From positions 33,676 to 38,796 of the forward strand of contig DAGU01000041.1 in assembly GCA_002498285.1 (NCBI GenBank): 5,121 nt of DNA. Direction: 5' to 3'. Every line of letters begins with the position of its first letter. The first letter of the stretch is position 1. The position numbers were made by a program, and so were the translations under genes. Positions 1-5,121 of the stretch are shown piece after piece. This DNA is from Methanomassiliicoccus sp. UBA386 (lineage in GTDB: Archaea > Thermoplasmatota > Thermoplasmata > Methanomassiliicoccales > Methanomassiliicoccaceae). The notes below the pieces were generated by a model that was not told where the DNA came from, ran no database searches, and saw nothing but the letters and a program-made list of their open reading frames with translations.

Positions 1-2331
<2,331 letters not shown>

Positions 2332-3179
2332 GGGCGATCCCCGCCAGGACCATGATCGCTCCCAGCGCCACCGCGGGGGCGGGCACCTCGGCCAGCAGCA
2401 GGGCGGCCAGTATGCTGGCCCCCACCGGCTCCCCCAGCATGGACACGCTGACGAAGGCTGCCGGCAGGTAGCGAAGGGACCAGTTGAGGATGGTGTGCCC
2501 CATCAGGGTGGAGACGATGGCCAGGGCCAGGAATATCATGAGCTCCTGGACCGGGTACGGCCAGAGATGCGATCCGTTCACCAGGGCGATCAGGAAAAGC
2601 GCGGCGGTGCAGGACGAGTATACGATCAGGACATAGTTGATGAGGCCAACCCTCTGCCTGACGACCCGGCCGGCCAGGAGGTAGATGGCTGCCGCCACCA
2701 TGCCCACGAGCGCCAAGAGGTCCCCCTCGACCCTTCCGCTCCCCAGGTCGGCGAAGGAGATCACGACGACGCCCCCCAGGCCGATGACGATGCCGAGGCC
2801 GCCGCTGCGCGGCCGCTCGTTCAGAAGGAACAGGCCCAGGACGCCCACCAGCAGTGGATGGGAGGTCACCAGGACGGTGGCGGAGGCCACCGAGGTCAGC
2901 TCCAGCGAGGCGTTGAACGCGTAGAAGTGTATGGCGAGCACGGCCCCCACGGCCAGCATGATGGCCGTCGTGCGGCGGTCCAGCGACGCGAGGTCGGAGC
3001 GGTTCCGGGACCGCAGCGCGAACGGCGCCAGCACCATGGTGGCCAGCAGCATGCGGTAGAACGCTATGACCTCCGGAGGCGCTTCGCTCCAGCGGATGAG
3101 GATCGACGCGAAGGAGATGGCAACGATGGCCACTGCCACTCCGCCGTATTGCGCCCCGGATCCTTCCAGTCGACCACGC

Positions 3180-3680
3180 TCAGTGCAGTATGATGCTCTT
3201 CACGCCCCGGCATCTCTTGATGCGGGGGATCATCTCCGGCGGCACCGTGCTCTCCGTCATTATGTACAGGCGAGGCTCCTCCATCAGCAGGGGGTCGTCC
3301 ACCAGCGCCTGTCTTACGCTTATCCCTCCCTCGGCGATCACTCCCATGATCTCTGCCAGTATTCCGGACGAGTGGGCGTCGGTGGGCACGATCTCTATGC
3401 ACGACCACCCCATCACCGGGGCCACGTCGCGCAGCATGGCGGTCGGGTGCAGAGCGGCGAACACTTCACGCAGCGCCCCCTCCGCCTCGATCGTCTCGAC
3501 CGTCGAGCGGACGATGCGGCGGTCGACCCCGGCCGCCCTGGCCAGGGCGATGTCGGCGATCTCCACGTCGCCGCAGTGGACCTTGCCGTTCTTGACGCTG
3601 AGGCCCAGCGAAAGCAATAGTCTGGCCACCTTGCCCTGCGATGGATAGCGGCCGAAATATTCGGAGAGTAGGAGCCACAT
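3180..3680 (-). CDS. ACT-domain predicted regulator of amino-acid metabolism (COG2150-like)
   Basis: Soluble 166-residue protein resembling the archaeal COG2150 family, annotated as a predicted regulator of amino-acid metabolism; its ligand and DNA target are not known to me. The N-terminal part carries RYPSQGKVARLLLSLG (about 11-26), and a helix-turn-helix-like stretch around 38-67 contains IADIALARAAGVDRRIV. The C-terminal ACT domain spans about 91-166, with the ligand-loop pattern D101...SSGILAEI followed by GGISVRQA (about 118-125) and ending in VKSIILH. I chose ATG 3680 because family members as I recall them begin MW close to the YPSQ motif. An in-frame ATG at 3749 would add 23 residues (with Cys and Pro) that look unlike the family and have no ribosome site. 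The GGGAGG before 3680 is only 1 nt away, so the start is not fully settled. It is divergent from aroA', which suggests a role in aromatic amino-acid control; this is inference. Confidence 0.85.
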   Translation of the reverse strand: MWLLLSEYFGRYPSQGKVARLLLSLGLSVKNGKVHCGDVEIADIALARAAGVDRRIVRSTVETIEAEGALREVFAALHPTAMLRDVAPVMGWSCIEIVPTDAHSSGILAEIMGVIAEGGISVRQALVDDPLLMEEPRLYIMTESTVPPEMIPRIKRCRGVKSIILH

Positions 3681-3681
3681 G

Positions 3682-3687
3682 CCTCCC
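3682..3687 (-). promoter_or_regulatory. Shine-Dalgarno-like GGGAGG, abnormally close to ATG 3680
   Basis: On the minus strand GGGAGG lies one base before the chosen ATG of the ACT-domain gene. The match to the 16S tail is strong but a 1-nt spacer is too short for ordinary use. No other in-frame ATG/GTG/TTG lies a few bases downstream. The match may be fortuitous if the mRNA is leaderless. Confidence 0.35.
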
Positions 3688-3702
3688 GATACGCCGTCCG
3701 GG

Positions 3703-3708
3703 ATATTA
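3703..3708 (-). promoter_or_regulatory. Candidate TATA element for the ACT-domain gene
   Basis: Minus-strand TAATAT is centred about 25 bp upstream of ATG 3680. That is the usual archaeal TATA-to-start distance, so it would give a leaderless or nearly leaderless mRNA. Two competitors exist on the same strand: CTATTATG around 3737-3744 (start near 3715, about 35-nt leader), and AATAAAG around 3765-3771 (start near 3745, which would suit the longer ORF start at 3749). Sequence alone does not decide between them. Confidence 0.35.
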
Positions 3709-3729
3709 GAGACTTGCAGAGATGTGCAT

Positions 3730-3751
3730 CGAGGAGCATAATAGCTCATCG
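3730..3751. promoter_or_regulatory. Imperfect dyad in the divergent promoter region (possible operator)
   Basis: The two arms read CGAgGAGC and GCTCaTCG around the 6-bp core ATAATA, so 7 of 8 arm positions pair. The element lies 50 bp upstream of the ACT-gene ATG and about 45 bp upstream of the aroA' TATA element, between the two divergent genes. Its AT core is itself TATA-like on the minus strand. Symmetry and position suit a dimeric repressor or regulator site. The function is inferred and no protein is assigned. Confidence 0.45.
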
Positions 3752-3793
3752 CCGTCGGCCGGGACTTTATTCTGCAGCGTCAAAAGTAAACAG

Positions 3794-3800
3794 TAATATA
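3794..3800 (+). promoter_or_regulatory. TATA element of the aroA'-aroB' operon
   Basis: TAATATA lies in an AT-rich patch (about 3781-3800) that stands out from the GC-rich surroundings, with A-rich sequence just upstream that could serve as a BRE. A start about 25 bp downstream falls near 3820-3824, leaving a leader of some 10-15 nt that just includes the GGTGA site. This placement rules against GTG 3802 as the start codon. Confidence 0.6.
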
Positions 3801-3822
3801 CGTGCTAGACATTGTCACGCAC

Positions 3823-3827
3823 GGTGA
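3823..3827 (+). promoter_or_regulatory. Shine-Dalgarno GGTGA deciding the aroA' start
   Basis: GGTGA is complementary to the archaeal 16S 3' end and is followed by 7 nt before ATG 3835. It supports that start over the upstream in-frame GTG at 3802, which has no ribosome site and would overlap the promoter. Confidence 0.75.
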
Positions 3828-3834
3828 ACCAGAT

Positions 3835-4626
3835 ATGTCAGGGAAGGATATCCGCCTCGAGCGGATAATGGACAGGAACGTGGGGCGGGCGGTCATCGTG
3901 CCCGTGGACCACGGCATCACCATGGGGCCGGTGTCGGGCCTGGTGGACATGAAGACGACCATAGCCCAGGTCTCGGAGGGCGGCGCCACCGGGGTGGTCA
4001 TGCACAAGGGCGTCGTCCCCTATGGTCACCGCTCCTTTGGCCACGATATCGGCCTCATCGTCCACATGTCGGCCTCCACCAGCCTGTCCCGGGACCCGAA
4101 CGCCAAGGTGCTGGTCACCACAGTGCAGGAGGCGCTAAAGATGGGCGCCGACGCCGTATCCATCCATGTGAACATCGGCGCCGACACCGAGCCGGACATG
4201 CTGAGGGACTTCGGTTGCGTGGCCAAAGAGTGCGAGGAGTGGGGCATGCCGCTCCTGGTGATGATCTACCCGCGCGGCAAGGACATCAAGGACGGCTACG
4301 ACGTCGACCTGATCAAGCAGTGCGCCCGGGTCGGGATGGAGCTGGGGGCCGACCTTGTCAAGACCTCCTACACGGGCGACATCGATACCTTCCGCGAGGT
4401 TACGAAGGGGGCGATCATACCCGTTCTCATCGCCGGAGGGCCGAAGATGGGCTCGGAGCGGGACCTGCTGCAGATGGTGGCCGACTCCATCGAGGGGGGC
4501 GGCCGCGGCGTGAGCATAGGAAGGAACATCTTCCAGCACCGCAATGTTACCGCCATGACGAGGGCGGTCGCCGACATCGTTCTGAGGAACGCCACGGTGG
4601 ACGAGGCCCTCCGACGGTTGCAGTGA
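3835..4626 (+). CDS. aroA': 2-amino-3,7-dideoxy-D-threo-hept-6-ulosonate (ADH) synthase
   Basis: First enzyme of the archaeal DAHP-independent shikimate route. It joins L-aspartate semialdehyde and 6-deoxy-5-ketofructose 1-phosphate by transaldolase-type Schiff-base chemistry to give ADH. It is a 263-residue TIM barrel of the class I aldolase (DeoC/FbaB/LacD) fold. It tracks Methanocaldococcus MJ0400 closely: VPVDHG with D25, MIYPRG with Y145 and the Schiff-base lysine K176 in LVKTSYTGDID. These match MJ0400 D33, Y153 and K184 with a constant offset of 8. IAGGPK (about 201-206) and VSIGRNIFQH near the C terminus form the phosphate-binding end. ATG 3835 is chosen from GGTGA at 3823 and from the TATA position; the in-frame GTG 3802 would add 11 residues not expected. 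A related archaeal FBP aldolase is the alternative, but the following DHQ synthase II gene argues for ADH synthase. It is the first gene of the operon and is divergent from the ACT-domain regulator. Confidence 0.95.
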   Translation: MSGKDIRLERIMDRNVGRAVIVPVDHGITMGPVSGLVDMKTTIAQVSEGGATGVVMHKGVVPYGHRSFGHDIGLIVHMSASTSLSRDPNAKVLVTTVQEALKMGADAVSIHVNIGADTEPDMLRDFGCVAKECEEWGMPLLVMIYPRGKDIKDGYDVDLIKQCARVGMELGADLVKTSYTGDIDTFREVTKGAIIPVLIAGGPKMGSERDLLQMVADSIEGGGRGVSIGRNIFQHRNVTAMTRAVADIVLRNATVDEALRRLQ

Positions 4627-4627
4627 T
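4623..4627 (+). promoter_or_regulatory. Shine-Dalgarno GTGAT embedded in the aroA' stop codon
   Basis: GTGAT overlaps the TGA stop of aroA' (4624-4626) and lies 4 nt before ATG 4632. It favours that start over ATG 4626, whose A is the last base of the stop codon. Either way termination and re-initiation are adjacent, suggesting translational coupling. Confidence 0.5.
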
Positions 4628-4631
4628 GCAC

Positions 4632-5121
4632 ATGGAAAAGCTCATCTGGGTCAGGGCCGACCTCCAGGACACATACGAGGCGAGGAAGAGCGTCGTCACC
4701 GCCGCGCTGGAGGCCGGTCTGACGGACATCATCATACGGGAGGAGGACGAGCCGCTGCGGCGACTGGGGCGCTTCAACGCCCTCGTGGTCAGCGGAGACG
4801 AGGTCCTCCTCGATGGCCGGGCGGTCGCCCAGATGGTGACGGTCTCCGTCCCAGGGGACCTGGACAGGGCGTACGCCCTGAAGGGCGCCGAACGGGTGAT
4901 CATCTCCTCCCGGGACTGGAAGGTCATCCCTCTGGAGAACCTCATCGCGGCATTCCAGGGCTCCGGGACCCAGCTCATGGCCGAGTCCCATGGGACCGAG
5001 GAGGCGAGGCTGTTCCTCGAGACGATGGAGGTGGGGGCGGACGGCATCGTGGCCACGGCGGGGCCTGAACAGCTGGCCGAGATAGCGGCCCTGCGGTCCC
5101 GACCGCCAGGCATCGAGCTGG
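4632..5121 (+). CDS. aroB': 3-dehydroquinate synthase II, 3'-truncated by window edge
   Basis: Second enzyme of the archaeal route. It oxidatively deaminates ADH using NAD+ and cyclises it to 3-dehydroquinate, which enters the normal shikimate pathway. It is unrelated to the bacterial AroB fold. The 163 visible residues are about 45% of a protein usually near 360. They align by memory with MJ1249: an N-terminal Trp (MEKLIWVRAD), KSVVTAALEAG, the strongly conserved RDWKVIPLENLIA (94-106), then EEARLFLETMEVGADGIVA (about 120-138). No frameshift is seen up to the edge. I chose ATG 4632 for its GTGAT site and because the N terminus then matches the family. ATG 4626, two codons earlier and overlapping the aroA' stop by one base, is equally in frame. 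It is co-transcribed with aroA' and makes the next step in the same pathway. The C-terminal half was not available to examine. Confidence 0.93.
   Translation, partial: MEKLIWVRADLQDTYEARKSVVTAALEAGLTDIIIREEDEPLRRLGRFNALVVSGDEVLLDGRAVAQMVTVSVPGDLDRAYALKGAERVIISSRDWKVIPLENLIAAFQGSGTQLMAESHGTEEARLFLETMEVGADGIVATAGPEQLAEIAALRSRPPGIEL

Noticed and set aside
2332..2400. Terminator hairpin after carB
   Set aside because: The region is coding sequence of the convergent transporter, and I see no T-run or stable hairpin followed by T-rich sequence.
2495..3193. 232-codon + strand open frame opposite the transporter
   Set aside because: Gln/Asp/His/Gly-rich antisense shadow; the opposite strand encodes a clear ten-helix EamA protein.
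3066..3648. Plus-strand open frames opposite the ACT-domain gene (3066-3620, 3190-3648)
   Set aside because: No domain resemblance; the minus strand encodes a recognisable ACT-domain family member over the same bases.
3721..3730. Short inverted repeat GATG-TG-CATC next to the dyad
   Set aside because: Four-base arms are too short to be meaningful alone; it may at most be an extension of the neighbouring dyad.
3802..3834. Upstream GTG start adding 11 residues to ADH synthase
   Set aside because: It lies immediately after the TATA element with no ribosome site, while GGTGA at 3823 points to ATG 3835 and the family N terminus fits that start.
4135..5113. Minus-strand open frames opposite aroA'/aroB' (4135-4539, 4368-4991, 4547-5113)
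   Set aside because: Antisense shadows of two well-recognised enzymes with constant motif spacing; compositions are Ser/Arg- or His/Asp-rich without domain signal.

Overview
The window looks like chromosomal DNA from a GC-rich euryarchaeon. Three observations support this. First, it carries the two-enzyme archaeal entry into aromatic biosynthesis: ADH synthase followed by 3-dehydroquinate synthase II, in place of the bacterial/plant DAHP route. Second, it carries a COG2150-type ACT-domain regulator, a family I know from euryarchaea. Third, the divergent intergenic region has archaeal-style signals: a TATA-like element about 25 bp before the presumed start of a very short leader, and a GGTGA Shine-Dalgarno. 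High GC with this gene set would fit Methanomassiliicoccales or a related Thermoplasmatota lineage, but that placement is inference and not secure.

Layout. Bases 1-2331 (+) are the last roughly 72% of carB, the large subunit of carbamoyl-phosphate synthetase; the 5' end lies outside the window. It meets a minus-strand pair tail to tail, with the last 50 bp of coding sequence shared. Bases 2282-3133 (-) encode a ten-helix EamA/DMT-family transporter. Bases 3180-3680 (-) encode an ACT-domain protein with an N-terminal helix-turn-helix-like region. These two genes are about 46 bp apart and probably form one transcript. Bases 3681-3834 form a divergent, AT-richer promoter region with an imperfect dyad at 3730-3751. 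Bases 3835-4626 (+) encode ADH synthase (aroA'). From 4632 to the window end (+) lies the first part of aroB' (DHQ synthase II), translationally linked to aroA'.

Function. carB supplies carbamoyl phosphate for arginine and pyrimidines. aroA'-aroB' make 3-dehydroquinate from aspartate semialdehyde and a ketosugar phosphate. The ACT protein is transcribed away from aroA' across a shared control region, so it is a reasonable candidate for sensing an amino acid and controlling the aro operon, itself and the downstream exporter-like gene. That link is a hypothesis from gene order and the dyad only. No RNA genes, mobile elements, CRISPR arrays or convincing terminators are visible, and no gene-free stretch exceeds about 155 bp. 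I did not find a clearly novel system; the divergent regulator/aro/transporter arrangement and the altered allosteric residues of CarB are the points most worth following.
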